This document shows positions 7,958 to 16,205 of a stretch of DNA of 64,000 bases, piece after piece; positions within the stretch are counted from its first letter, which is position 1; every line of letters starts with the position of its first letter. This stretch comes from an uncultured Oscillospiraceae bacterium (GTDB lineage: Bacteria; Bacillota; Clostridia; Oscillospirales; Oscillospiraceae). The notes under the pieces were generated by a model. It did not search any database, was not told where the DNA came from, and saw only the letters and a program-made list of their open reading frames with translations. A program made the translations under genes and the position numbers. The DNA is taken from positions 37,933-101,932 of the forward strand of contig CAJULD010000006.1 of assembly GCA_910587505.1 (NCBI GenBank), written 5' to 3'.

Positions 7958-9362
7958 CGGCCACACCTCCCAGCGTTACGGTGACAACGGTGCCCACGCC
8001 CTCCGTGCTCTCAAAGCCCAGCCGCCCCCGGTGAAGCTCCGCAATCTCCTTGCACAGCGCCAGGCCCAGCCCCGCGCCGCCTTCGGCCCGGGAGCGGGAC
8101 TTGTCCACCATGTAAAACGGCTCGGTGATTTTGTCCAGCTCCCCGACGGGGATGCCCCGGCCCTGGTCCGCCACCGTCATTTCATAGCCCTCTTCCACCT
8201 TCCGGCCGGTCAGCGTCACCCGGCTGCCGCCCTCGGCCGCCTTCCGGGCGTTGTCCAGCAGATTCTGGAGCAGGGTCTGCAACAGCGCCGCGTCGCCCCG
8301 TATGTTGCCCTCCTCCGCCTCCACGGTGAGGGAGAGCTCCCTGGCCCGCATGGCGGGCTGGCTGATCCGGGCGGCCTCGATGCACAGCCTGCGCATGTTT
8401 ACCACCCCGTCCTCCGCCTCGCTGTGACCCACCACCAGCAGATTCATCAGGGACAGGGAGAGGTTCTCCAGCCGCTTGCCCTCGGAAAAAATATAGCTGG
8501 CCGCCTTGAAGCGCATGTCCCGGTCCAGCTCCTGGCTGCGGAGCATGTCCGCATAGCCGATGATGGAGGTCAGCGGGGTTTTCAGCTCATGGACAAAGCT
8601 GCCGGTAAAATCCTCCTGCCGCCGGGCGGCGTCCTCCAGCTCCTGGATGTTTTTCTCAATGGCGTCCGCCATATGGTTGAAATTCCCCGCCAGCTCCCCG
8701 ATCTCGTCGTTCCCCATGACGCGGGCCCTGGTGGAGTAGTCGCCCCCGGCCAGCTGATTGGCCGCCCGGCCCAGGCTGCGGATGGGCGTGGTCAGCCAGT
8801 AGGACAGTGCGAACATCACCGCGCTGCTGACGCCCACCACCAGCAGAACGATCCAGCGGTAGACCTGATAGTGGGTTTCCCGGTCGGTAAACAGACGGGT
8901 GACGTCCCGGACGGTCTCCATATACAGGATGCCGTCCGGCAGAACCACGGGGCCCGCGCAGTGGAGCAGATACTGCTGCCCGTCCTGCCGCAGGACGTAG
9001 CCGGAGCGCTGCCGGGCCACCTTTTCCAGCAGCTCGTGGTCGCTGTCGGACTCCAGGGTGGAGTACACGGATTCTCCCGGCGGCGTGGTCACCCGAATCT
9101 GGTGGTCGGTGAAATAAGCGGCCTCCTTCAGCGTCCGGGACAGGCTGCGGCCCCGCTGGCCAATGTTTTCCAGGGTAACGCCCCTGGCGTCGCAGACGGC
9201 CTCGTAGGACAGGCGGAGCATCTGCATCTCCTCCTGAGCGACGATAATTTCCCTCTCCAGCGCGGAATGAAAGGAGAGAGAAATCAGAAGGTAGCTGCCC
9301 AGTCCGGTGGACAGCAGCAGAATGCACAGCGTGGCGAAGGTCACCTTCCATGCGAATTTCAT
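7950..9362 (-). CDS. Two-component sensor histidine kinase
   Basis: About 470 residues: transmembrane helix near 7-28, extracytoplasmic sensor region, second helix near 165-185, HAMP (TTPIRSLGRAANQLAGGDYS), HisKA with the phospho-acceptor His in FVHELKTPLTS near residue 256, and HATPase_c with NLLDNARKA, GRGIP and GAGLGLALCK. The start at 9362 shares ATGA with the regulator stop, as is usual for such pairs, rather than the longer upstream frame. It should phosphorylate the adjacent OmpR-type regulator. The signal is unknown; the downstream cell-wall peptidase points to the envelope. Confidence 0.93.
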   Translation of the reverse strand: MKFAWKVTFATLCILLLSTGLGSYLLISLSFHSALEREIIVAQEEMQMLRLSYEAVCDARGVTLENIGQRGRSLSRTLKEAAYFTDHQIRVTTPPGESVYSTLESDSDHELLEKVARQRSGYVLRQDGQQYLLHCAGPVVLPDGILYMETVRDVTRLFTDRETHYQVYRWIVLLVVGVSSAVMFALSYWLTTPIRSLGRAANQLAGGDYSTRARVMGNDEIGELAGNFNHMADAIEKNIQELEDAARRQEDFTGSFVHELKTPLTSIIGYADMLRSQELDRDMRFKAASYIFSEGKRLENLSLSLMNLLVVGHSEAEDGVVNMRRLCIEAARISQPAMRARELSLTVEAEEGNIRGDAALLQTLLQNLLDNARKAAEGGSRVTLTGRKVEEGYEMTVADQGRGIPVGELDKITEPFYMVDKSRSRAEGGAGLGLALCKEIAELHRGRLGFESTEGVGTVVTVTLGGVADA

Positions 9363-10018
9363 TCGCTGACCTCCAGACGGTAGCCCACCTTGTAGACCGC
9401 GGCGATCCGCTCCTGCCACCCAAGCTTTTTGCGCAGCCGCTGGACGTGGAGGTCCACGGTGCGGCTGTCGCCCATGTACTCATTTTCCCATACCCGTTCA
9501 TAAATAGTCTCGCGAAAAAGGGCGATATTCTTATTTTGCAGGAACAGCACCAGAAGATTGTACTCCTTCGCGGTCAGCTGGACGATCTCCCCGCCCCTGG
9601 TGACCACCCTGGACTGCGTATCCACCGCCACGTCGTCCACCACGATCCGGCTTTCGGATTTGTGATAGCGGCGCAGAACGGTCTCTACCCGGGCCAGAAG
9701 CTCCGCAATTTCAAAGGGTTTGACGATATAATCGTCGGCCCCCAGCCGCAGTCCCTTAATGCGGTCCTTGACGGCGCTGCGGGCGGTGATGAAGATTACG
9801 GGGATGCCCAGCGGGGCCAGATACTCCATCAGCTCAAATCCGTCGATTCCCGGCAGCATCACGTCCAGAAGGATCAGGTCGTACCGCCGGGCCTCCAGCA
9901 CGTCGGCGGCGGCCGCTCCGTTGTCCAGGCAGTCGCAGGAATAGCCTGCGGCGGTCAGACTCATGTCCAGCAGGTCCGCGATGGGCTTCTCGTCTTCTAC
10001 AATCAAAATTTTTACCAT
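9359..10018 (-). CDS. OmpR/PhoB family response regulator
   Basis: 219 residues: receiver domain with acidic pocket ED at 9-10, phospho-acceptor D52 in LLDVMLPG, T/K switch residues (FITARS, VKPFE), and a C-terminal OmpR winged helix (TAKEYNLLVLFLQNKN, DSRTVDLHVQRLRKKLG). The start at 10018 (MVKILIVED) follows AGAGAG; upstream codons belong to the leader and promoter. It is the first gene of the two-component operon and probably regulates that operon and others. Confidence 0.95.
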   Translation of the reverse strand: MVKILIVEDEKPIADLLDMSLTAAGYSCDCLDNGAAAADVLEARRYDLILLDVMLPGIDGFELMEYLAPLGIPVIFITARSAVKDRIKGLRLGADDYIVKPFEIAELLARVETVLRRYHKSESRIVVDDVAVDTQSRVVTRGGEIVQLTAKEYNLLVLFLQNKNIALFRETIYERVWENEYMGDSRTVDLHVQRLRKKLGWQERIAAVYKVGYRLEVSE

Positions 10019-10036
10019 GGCGATTCTCTCTTTCTT

Positions 10037-10055
10037 GCCGCCCCTTCGGGGCGGC
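10037..10055. promoter_or_regulatory. Leader hairpin before the response-regulator start
   Basis: GCCGCCCC-TTC-GGGGCGGC forms a very stable short hairpin in the 5' leader, about 20 bases before the start codon and next to the AGAGAG ribosome site. It could protect the mRNA end or limit translation; function is inference. Confidence 0.4.
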
Positions 10056-10082
10056 GGGACAAAAACTCGGCTGACATCTTCT

Positions 10083-10111
10083 AGGATAGCAAATTCACGG
10101 GAAAAATACAA
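10083..10111 (-). promoter_or_regulatory. Probable promoter of the two-component operon
   Basis: TTGTAT (10111-10106), 17-base spacer, TATCCT (10088-10083) on the minus strand, about 65 bases before the response-regulator start. Confidence 0.5.
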
Positions 10112-10191
10112 CCGTCAAAATCTTATGAAAAATGAAAACCGGATCCATATAAATAAACTGTGTCATGGTAAAGGTGGTTTCCCGTGAAAAA

Positions 10192-10235
10192 AGAAGCAGA
10201 AGGGCAGCCGCGCTTCCGGCGGCCCTTCTGCTTCT
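10192..10235 (-). terminator. Rho-independent terminator of spoVT / recombinase fusion
   Basis: A 14-bp perfect stem (AGAAGCAGAAGGGC) with a 16-base loop, followed on the minus strand by TTTTTTC. It lies about 100 bases past the stop at 10332. A second imperfect stem (10276-10333) overlaps that stop codon. Confidence 0.85.
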
Positions 10236-10331
10236 GACCGCTTGCGGCGGCGGGCCTGTATGTAAAAGAAAACCGCTGACAGAGCGGAGAAGAGGGTATG
10301 ACCGGCGGAAACCGGCCATGCCCTCTCGCTG

Positions 10332-10784
10332 TCAACTTTCCATGTGCTTTCCCAGAAATGCCGCGATGGTCTGGGCCAGCTTGTACTCGGTTTCCCCGGT
10401 GACCATGGTATCGCCGTCCTCCACGAACAGCACCAGCCCCAGCACGTCGCCCTCGGAAATAATGGGGGCGGCCACGCCGGCCCGGTATTTGTCTCCGGAC
10501 TCGGTGACAAAGATGCTGCGCTCCTCGCCGGCGTGCTGATAAATGCGCCGGTCCTCCATAATCTGCTCCAGCTGGGGACTGATGCGCTTGCCCATCAGCT
10601 CCCGCTTGCCGCCGCCGGCGACCGCGATGACGGAGTCGCGGTCCGTCACCGCGGTGATCGCGCCGCAGCTCTTGGACAGGGTTTCGCAGAACTGGGCCGC
10701 GAAGTCGTCCAGGCCGCCCATCAGGGAATACTTCTTAAAAATGACCTCGCCCTCCCGGCTGGTGTAAATCTCCAGCGGGTCGCC
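10332..10784 (-). pseudogene. spoVT: spoVT, 3' part (separated by the integrated element)
   Basis: Encodes GDP plus the C-terminal 147 residues of stage V sporulation protein T, with hallmarks REGEVIFKKYS, TDRDSVIAVAG and the GAF-like tail. Together with the 5' part at 33538-33717, joined at the shared core GGCGACCCG, it gives a 180-residue SpoVT; Bacillus SpoVT is about 178. While the element is integrated this stretch has no start of its own and is read as the tail of the recombinase. In Bacillus, SpoVT is a forespore regulator of sigma-G-dependent genes. Confidence 0.9.
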
Positions 10785-12554
10785 GTTGCTGATAACTTTG
10801 ACAGTGAAAATCTTGTTGTTGTGTTTGCCGCTCTCCTGAATGATCTGGATCTCGTAGGGGCGGCAATCTGCCGCCCGGTCGTTTTCGTCTCCCCCAGCCG
10901 TCGGGCGGATGATATCCGTCCCTACAGGGGCCATGGCCGCCACGGCCTCGGGCTTCTCCTCCGGGAGCGCGCCGCTTTGCAGGATGCTGTCAATGTCCGC
11001 TTTGAGCCGGATCTCTATGCGGTCCTCATAGACCTTGATCCTCTGGATCATCAGCTGGAGGTCGTTCCGGTCCAGCCTGGGCTTGTTCAGGATGTCGTCA
11101 AAGACCTCCAGCGCCGTCTTGGCCACTCGATTGACCTGGATGATGGTATTCCGCTTGTCTACCGTCATGGCAATCTGATTTTGGATGCCCTCCATCCGGC
11201 GCAGGAGGTCGCTCTCCAGCTCGTCGTAGGTGGCCTCCAGGGTATCCTCCTGATCCGGGTGCTTCATGATGTCCCGGATGCGTTGGCGCTTGGTGGCTTT
11301 CAGTTCCTCCTGGAGGTCCGCCAGCACCGCCTCCAGATTTTCCGCCGACTTCTCGGTTTCCGCCACGTTCTCCGCTTCTTTTTCAAGGTCCGCGTTGAGA
11401 CGGTCCAGCATGGCGGCGGAGTTGTCCTTGACCTTCTGAACATACAGCTTCAGCAGCTCATCCAGCTTGTCCACCCTGATGTGGTGGCTGGTGCACCCCT
11501 TCAGCCCCCGGCGGTGGTAGGTGCCGCAGCGGTAGGCGTCCTTGATGTCCCGACGGCTCATGGCGAACATGGGGGAGCCGCAGTCGCCGCACTCCAGGAA
11601 GCCGGAGTAGGTGTTGTCGTACTTTTTCTGCCCCCGGTAGTGGGCGGTGGAGCGGGAGTCTCGGAGGGCCTTTGCTGTTGCAAAGGTCCGATAGTCGATG
11701 ATTTCCTGGTGATGGTGCTCAATGACGATGTGATCCAGCTCGTCCCGCTTGACTTCCCTGCCGTTGATTTTTTTCCGGGTGTACTTCCCCTGGCGGAGGG
11801 TGCCGATGTAGAAGTCATTGTCGATGATGCCCTGCACGGTCACGATGGCCCAGACGGGCTTGACCGGGCGCTTGTACTCCTCCCCCGCTGCCTCTTTGCG
11901 CTGGCGCTCCGCCATGCGGGGAGTGGGGACGCCCTCATCGGTGAGATGGTTGGCGATCTTCTTGTAGCCCCAGCCGTCGATGTACAGCCGGAAGATCTCC
12001 CGGATGATCTCCGCCTCGGTGGGAACGACCTCGAACTCCTGGCGCTTGTTCACAATGTAGCCATAGGGGGCGGCGCAGATCCATTTGCCGTCCTGCTGGC
12101 GGCGTCTGATGACGGATTTTACCTTTTTCGAGGTATCGGTGACCGGCATCTCGTTGATGAGGAACTGGAATTGAATTTTCAGCCAGTCGTCGTCGTTGGG
12201 GAAGTCGATGCCATCCCCAATGGAGATGATGCGGACACCCGCGTCCCGCAGGTCTTCCAGCTCCACCAGTCCCCGGCTGTTCCGCCGGGAGAAGCGGGAG
12301 AAGTCCTTGACGATGAGTATGTCCTTTTGATGGGCCATCAGCTCCCGGCGCATGGCCTGGTAGCCCTCCCGCTGCTCGAAGGTGTAGCCGGACTTGTCCC
12401 GGTCCTCGTAGAAGGTGAGGGTGGAGTCAGGAAATTTTTGTTTCAAGAAGTCCTCAATGATGGCCTTCTGGTTCTCAATGGAGGTATTGTCCCGGTCCAG
12501 TTCCTCATCTACGGAGATGCGGCAGTAGCCGGCGATGTTAAAACGTTCGAGCAA
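10332..12554 (-). CDS. Large serine recombinase fused in frame to the SpoVT C-terminal domain
   Basis: About 740 residues. Residues 1-590 are a large serine recombinase: resolvase domain (AGYCRIS with nucleophile S14, DFSRFSRRNSRGL), recombinase domain, zinc ribbon (CGDCG ... CGTYHRRGLKGC, about 320-355) and a long coiled coil (about 385-460). Residues 591-593 (GDP) are the crossover core, and the last 147 residues are the GAF-like SpoVT sensor domain. The fusion exists only because the element is inserted in spoVT; in the excised circle the recombinase would instead end in an element-encoded tail of 26 residues. I prefer the TTG start at 12554 (AGAGAGGA 7 bases upstream); the earlier GTG at 12623 lies in the promoter. 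It should catalyse integration, and with a directionality factor excision, of the element. Confidence 0.88.
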   Translation of the reverse strand: MLERFNIAGYCRISVDEELDRDNTSIENQKAIIEDFLKQKFPDSTLTFYEDRDKSGYTFEQREGYQAMRRELMAHQKDILIVKDFSRFSRRNSRGLVELEDLRDAGVRIISIGDGIDFPNDDDWLKIQFQFLINEMPVTDTSKKVKSVIRRRQQDGKWICAAPYGYIVNKRQEFEVVPTEAEIIREIFRLYIDGWGYKKIANHLTDEGVPTPRMAERQRKEAAGEEYKRPVKPVWAIVTVQGIIDNDFYIGTLRQGKYTRKKINGREVKRDELDHIVIEHHHQEIIDYRTFATAKALRDSRSTAHYRGQKKYDNTYSGFLECGDCGSPMFAMSRRDIKDAYRCGTYHRRGLKGCTSHHIRVDKLDELLKLYVQKVKDNSAAMLDRLNADLEKEAENVAETEKSAENLEAVLADLQEELKATKRQRIRDIMKHPDQEDTLEATYDELESDLLRRMEGIQNQIAMTVDKRNTIIQVNRVAKTALEVFDDILNKPRLDRNDLQLMIQRIKVYEDRIEIRLKADIDSILQSGALPEEKPEAVAAMAPVGTDIIRPTAGGDENDRAADCRPYEIQIIQESGKHNNKIFTVKVISNGDPLEIYTSREGEVIFKKYSLMGGLDDFAAQFCETLSKSCGAITAVTDRDSVIAVAGGGKRELMGKRISPQLEQIMEDRRIYQHAGEERSIFVTESGDKYRAGVAAPIISEGDVLGLVLFVEDGDTMVTGETEYKLAQTIAAFLGKHMES
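10776..10784. repeat. Left attachment-site core
   Basis: CGGGTCGCC on the plus strand (GGCGACCCG on the coding strand), identical to 33619-33627. To its left the sequence is spoVT; to its right it is recombinase. The shared nine bases are exactly the Gly-Asp-Pro codons of spoVT, as expected for a serine-recombinase crossover core. Confidence 0.82.
10854..10925. repeat. 72-bp MITE-like inverted-repeat insertion, translated inside the recombinase
   Basis: The ends are GTAGGGGCGG and CCGTCCCTAC (terminal inverted repeat GTAGGGRCGG), each followed by its own small hairpin arm (GGCGGCAATCTGCCGCC; GGGCGGATGATATCCGTCC). The length is exactly 24 codons and it is read in frame as a linker near residues 544-567 of the recombinase. 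A related GTAGGGGCCGG repeat lies at 37306-37337, so this looks like a dispersed chromosomal repeat. Confidence 0.65.
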
Positions 12555-12613
12555 TTGTTTGTCCTCTCTGCCTGTCAATATATTCTTATTTGCTATTCCA
12601 TTTATCAGATAAT

Positions 12614-12642
12614 ATTGTATCACAGTTTTCCGGATAAATCAA
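12614..12642 (-). promoter_or_regulatory. Recombinase promoter
   Basis: TTGATT (12642-12637), 17 bases, TACAAT (12619-12614) on the minus strand, a vegetative sigma-A-type promoter. It supports translation starting at 12554 rather than 12623. No sporulation-type sigma site is evident here. Confidence 0.65.
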
Positions 12643-12690
12643 CCGAAAAAATCAGGCGGGAGCAATTTGCTGCTTCCGCCCCTGCTGTTT

Positions 12691-12957
12691 CTACCTTGCT
12701 CCCGCCCGCTGACGAGTACGTATTCGCTTTCTCCGGACCTCCTGCTCTGCCAACCGTTTCCGATTGTAACACAGCAATGCACTGGTTTCCTCCGTTAGAT
12801 TTCGATCACCTGACATATATACCGCCACAATATATTTCTTTTCCCTATACTGTTGGTAGAAGTTTTTCAGCTGTTCTCTCAGTGACTCATCCTGCTTTTC
12901 CTGATTTGTCAGCCAAACCTCCACGATCTTCCTGCCATCTCTGACATTGATCTCCAA
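12691..12957 (-). CDS. Small recombinase-associated protein, unknown function
   Basis: 88 residues, highly charged, beginning MEINVRDGRKIVEVWLT (TTG start; AAAGGAG somewhat far upstream at 13 bases). A short soluble alpha/beta fold with the segment KKYIVAVYMSGDRNL is followed by a very basic tail (RKRIRTRQRAGAR). Similar short proteins accompany serine-recombinase elements in Clostridia, to my recollection. Position next to the recombinase and the basic tail make a DNA-binding accessory or directionality role possible, but this is inference. Confidence 0.62.
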   Translation of the reverse strand: MEINVRDGRKIVEVWLTNQEKQDESLREQLKNFYQQYREKKYIVAVYMSGDRNLTEETSALLCYNRKRLAEQEVRRKRIRTRQRAGAR

Positions 12958-13080
12958 CTGGTTACCGCATCTCCTTTCTCAATTTGATTTGGTATTATTT
13001 TCTGCTTTTTTTGTTTGCTTTATTCACAGGGTTCATTTTGTCGTTCTATCCCTGGCTCCGCCCGCAGGCGGCATATGGGA

Positions 13081-13184
13081 CAGGGGGATCACCCCCTGCA
13101 GGCGCGCAAAATGTACATTTGCGCTATGCCTGCGCCCTCACCGCCCCTTGGGCGGTGAGGGCCCGGCCCCGCCGCTGGCGGGGC
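13081..13184. other. Cluster of four consecutive hairpins, noncoding
   Basis: Four inverted repeats follow each other: CAGGGGG/CCCCCTG (13081-13098), GCGCAAA/TTTGCGC (13104-13124), a perfect 13-bp stem GCCCTCACCGCCC with a 3-base loop (13134-13162), and GCCCCGCC/GGCGGGGC (13165-13184). They are GC-rich in an otherwise AT-rich gap (12958-13338) that holds no gene I can support. Candidates are transcription terminators, a structured RNA, or a recognition site of the element. Confidence 0.5.
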
Positions 13185-13338
13185 TTCGTCCAGCAGCAGT
13201 CTGAATATATATGCCGGGATGAGAACGGTGCGACTATTGAAACGAAAACGGCACAGTTTCTTTTCTATGCAGTTCTCGCCCCCTGTCAGGTGCTGTAGAT
13301 TCACCTTGTTTTCTGTAAAAAGGGACGCCGGGTGTCAA

Positions 13339-13449
13339 TCATACACCCTGTTCCTGCACTTTTCCGACTTGGGCAAGGATATCCTCCTCGCCATCCTCGT
13401 TCAGCCAGACGCAGGAGGCGGCACAGTCCAGAAACCAGTCGAAGTGCAG
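13339..13449 (-). pseudogene. 3' remnant of an unidentified gene
   Basis: An open stretch of 36 codons ending in TGA, directly preceded by an in-frame TAG. It encodes a natural-looking acidic C terminus (HFDWFLDCAASCVWLNEDG...). There is no start codon or ribosome site, so it looks like the tail of a gene cut by a past deletion or insertion at the end of the defence operon. The family is not recognised. Confidence 0.4.
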
Positions 13450-13478
13450 CTAATTTGTTCCTTGTTCGGTAACCATGT

Positions 13479-16085
13479 TTACGTTTCTAAGGTGGAAAAA
13501 TACTCCTTGAGTTTGTGGTTACACACATCCAAAATTTCCTTTTTTTCATTCTCGGAAAAAGAAACCCACATAGGCTGGTTAATTGTGATTTCATGGCTGT
13601 CCTTATCATAGGAAACAGCTCCAATATCCGCAAACCGTTTAAAAGGATAAGCCAAAATATTGCATAGGATATCATCGTCGGATATCTGCATATCCATATA
13701 GACACTATCCCGTTTCTCTACGATTAAATTTGCCTTGCGGCGGTTATCAAAGAACTGCCTAAAATATGATACCAACGACCATACGCTCACAATCCCATCG
13801 TCATCAGCGTATTGCAGCAGAGCTTTTAAAAAAATCGGCTTATATGAATAGCTCATGCTCATTTTCCGGACCATGTCCAAAAATATTGTCTTGCGATTTT
13901 TTTCATCAATAACCGTCCAGCCAAACTGTTCAGCATATTGTGGAATCTTTTCTGCAAGGAAATAGTTGACATTTCGGTTATCGCTTAATTGTTCTACGCG
14001 ATCAGGAACAAGTCTTCCCTCTTGGATGTATCGTTTAATGGTTTCTCTCTGAACATTAACACACTGTATCAATTCCGCTTGCGTCAAAAATCCGCCTATT
14101 TCCGTATCCCCCCTTGCCGGGAGATTTGCAGCAATTGGAACAGCATCCAGCAGAACTGCCGCATCTGCCAGCTGCTCTTCGGTAAAATTATCCAATAATG
14201 GATCTTCATTATCCTCCAACGAAGAATCTGCCCGAGTTGAACGTGCTTCCGAAAAAGAGGGCCAAAGAGCGATAAATTCTTTGTATAATTCTGCTTGCCG
14301 CTGCTGAATATGTACTTCGTCCCAAATTGGGTCATTTTTTGCGTGATCTACAATCTCCCGTGTAAGTAAGAGCAGCGTATTTTGTTGATATCCCGGGCGG
14401 TTTGCCCCATCGCCCTCGAGCTTTAGAGAAAATGCCGCATTCTTCAAAGACCCATTCAAACTGTTAATCAAGAGCGTTTGATTACCAATTGAATGTACAG
14501 CCGAATCACGTAATTGTATTCCTTCCTTTGAATCTGGCGGCAAAATTACATTCCGATCCTTGATTGGCACATCAGACCAATATTTGCTCCATTTTATCGG
14601 CATAATATGCTCCAATGTAAATTTGTATTCCAGGGCATCTACATCTATGTTTTTGCAAGCCCTTCTGTGAAGCTCAATCCAGAAGAGGATCATTTTTGAG
14701 GTCTCACCGCTTACATCAGTCAGCCGCCGTTCCATATCTAAATCTGATATGCTTGAGGTTGGATTTGCCAAATCAGAGGAAATCAGGCATTGGATGCCGT
14801 TTTTGATCATTTCATAGCACTTTTTAGTATAGTCATTTGTCCCTTTTGCAGATACTTTTCTTCTGATAACAAATGACTCCAGAATTAAAAAGTCTTTTGC
14901 CAACTGTTTATCCGATTCATCCTGGTTAACTTCTTTTAATCGCTTGATAACATACGGATAAAACATTTGAACACCAAATCTCTGGAGGATAAGCAGCAAT
15001 CGGCGAACATTTTCTTTGTACTTAAAATATTCAGTAGAATCTTCACTTTCAAGGGAATTCTTGAAATCTAAAACATACTTTTTGAAAATAATCGCATATT
15101 CTTTGATTTCTATTGCCAGGTTGAAAAGCTCATGATACCCCATACCCCGAGTGTTGCGTTCATATACATCTTCCAGCTTTGAGAACATATCTCCTTCCTC
15201 GCCCCACTTGATACAAGCGACGCAATATAAAAGGAATTCCAGATTAGTATGTTTTACATTGCCAAATATACGTTCGTTTTCCCATATACGTGCCGTTTTC
15301 TGCTCATCGTAGAAAATTTTATCCCAGCATTTTTCATAGATATCAGTCACTTTTTTTTGCCTGCTTCTATCTGCTCCGGCCGTACTCAGAAAATGTTTGT
15401 ATAAATTATTCTTAATAATATCCGCCGTACTCAGGTGAACGCCCGCGCGGTTGATCGTATCAAAGATGACCTGTTCATTTACGTCTCCTTGCTTTAACTC
15501 GATCAAGACCAGGACCTTTTTATCCTTGTCAAACATTGAATTGAACAGCTGTTTTAAATCGTTGTCGCTCCAGTCCCGCAGCTCCTCCCGGTAGAACTGA
15601 TAGCACTGCTCGATCCGGCTAGACCTCTCATTAATGGTATCCAAGTCGATCTCACCACATTGCGGCAGCATTCCCGCACTGATGATCTGATCATACTTCT
15701 GCTTATCAATTTGTGAATGGCAGATGCGGATTTGACTTTCTTCAAAATTGTCGGCAGCATTATCCCGATAAAACAAGTAATTTTCAATACTATTCCGAAT
15801 GCCACTGTTTGGCCTTTTGCACTCCGCTGAAAGAGAGTCATAAAGCGCTTTGGCCAGTATCGTTATCGTTGTCAGCCGCTGCTGCCCATCGATAATGGTA
15901 GACTGCTTTCCCGACTCCTCTTTCAGTATCACAGAACCCAGAAACGGAGGCGTTGCGCTTTGCTCAAAATTTTGCAGAAGCTCCTTCCAATTGTCTTTTT
16001 TCCAAACATATCTTCTCTGAAAAAAGGGAACGACCAGTTCCTTGTACTCGCCAAAGAAATGCAGCGGTCTCGCCTCGGCTTCCAT
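13479..16085 (-). CDS. SspE/GmrSD-like DUF262-DUF1524 protein with C-terminal HTH extension
   Basis: About 868 residues. The N-terminal DUF262 domain has FFQRRYVWK and the ParB/Srx-like DGQQRL motif near residue 66. A DUF1524 HNH-type nuclease motif, FTLEHIMPIKWSKYW, lies near residue 490. Proteins with this pair (SspE, GmrSD, BrxU-type) are NTPase-nucleases; SspE senses phosphorothioated DNA and nicks phage DNA. The last 250 residues are unusual: a MerR/excisionase-like helix-turn-helix (FLTQAELIQCVNVQRETIKRYIQEG, given here as two adjoining parts FLTQAELIQCV and NVQRETIKRYIQEG) and an unrecognised tail. Start chosen at 16085 (AAGG 9 bases upstream; ATG at 16091 has only 3). It is the last gene of the operon, after a 114-base gap. 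Confidence 0.8.
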   Translation of the reverse strand: MEAEARPLHFFGEYKELVVPFFQRRYVWKKDNWKELLQNFEQSATPPFLGSVILKEESGKQSTIIDGQQRLTTITILAKALYDSLSAECKRPNSGIRNSIENYLFYRDNAADNFEESQIRICHSQIDKQKYDQIISAGMLPQCGEIDLDTINERSSRIEQCYQFYREELRDWSDNDLKQLFNSMFDKDKKVLVLIELKQGDVNEQVIFDTINRAGVHLSTADIIKNNLYKHFLSTAGADRSRQKKVTDIYEKCWDKIFYDEQKTARIWENERIFGNVKHTNLEFLLYCVACIKWGEEGDMFSKLEDVYERNTRGMGYHELFNLAIEIKEYAIIFKKYVLDFKNSLESEDSTEYFKYKENVRRLLLILQRFGVQMFYPYVIKRLKEVNQDESDKQLAKDFLILESFVIRRKVSAKGTNDYTKKCYEMIKNGIQCLISSDLANPTSSISDLDMERRLTDVSGETSKMILFWIELHRRACKNIDVDALEYKFTLEHIMPIKWSKYWSDVPIKDRNVILPPDSKEGIQLRDSAVHSIGNQTLLINSLNGSLKNAAFSLKLEGDGANRPGYQQNTLLLLTREIVDHAKNDPIWDEVHIQQRQAELYKEFIALWPSFSEARSTRADSSLEDNEDPLLDNFTEEQLADAAVLLDAVPIAANLPARGDTEIGGFLTQAELIQCVNVQRETIKRYIQEGRLVPDRVEQLSDNRNVNYFLAEKIPQYAEQFGWTVIDEKNRKTIFLDMVRKMSMSYSYKPIFLKALLQYADDDGIVSVWSLVSYFRQFFDNRRKANLIVEKRDSVYMDMQISDDDILCNILAYPFKRFADIGAVSYDKDSHEITINQPMWVSFSENEKKEILDVCNHKLKEYFSTLET

Positions 16086-16205
16086 AAACATATACCTTCT
16101 CTCTCGTAAAGTTTATATTCTTCTATTTGTACATTGGACGCCGTTTTCCATTCGTGTATCAAAATACGGAATAGCGTCCTTTGATCGCTGACCTCGCCTC
16201 TAATG

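Noticed and set aside
12554..12623. GTG at 12623 as recombinase start
   Set aside because: It lies between the promoter elements and the transcription start and has no ribosome site; TTG at 12554 has AGAGAGGA at 7 bases.
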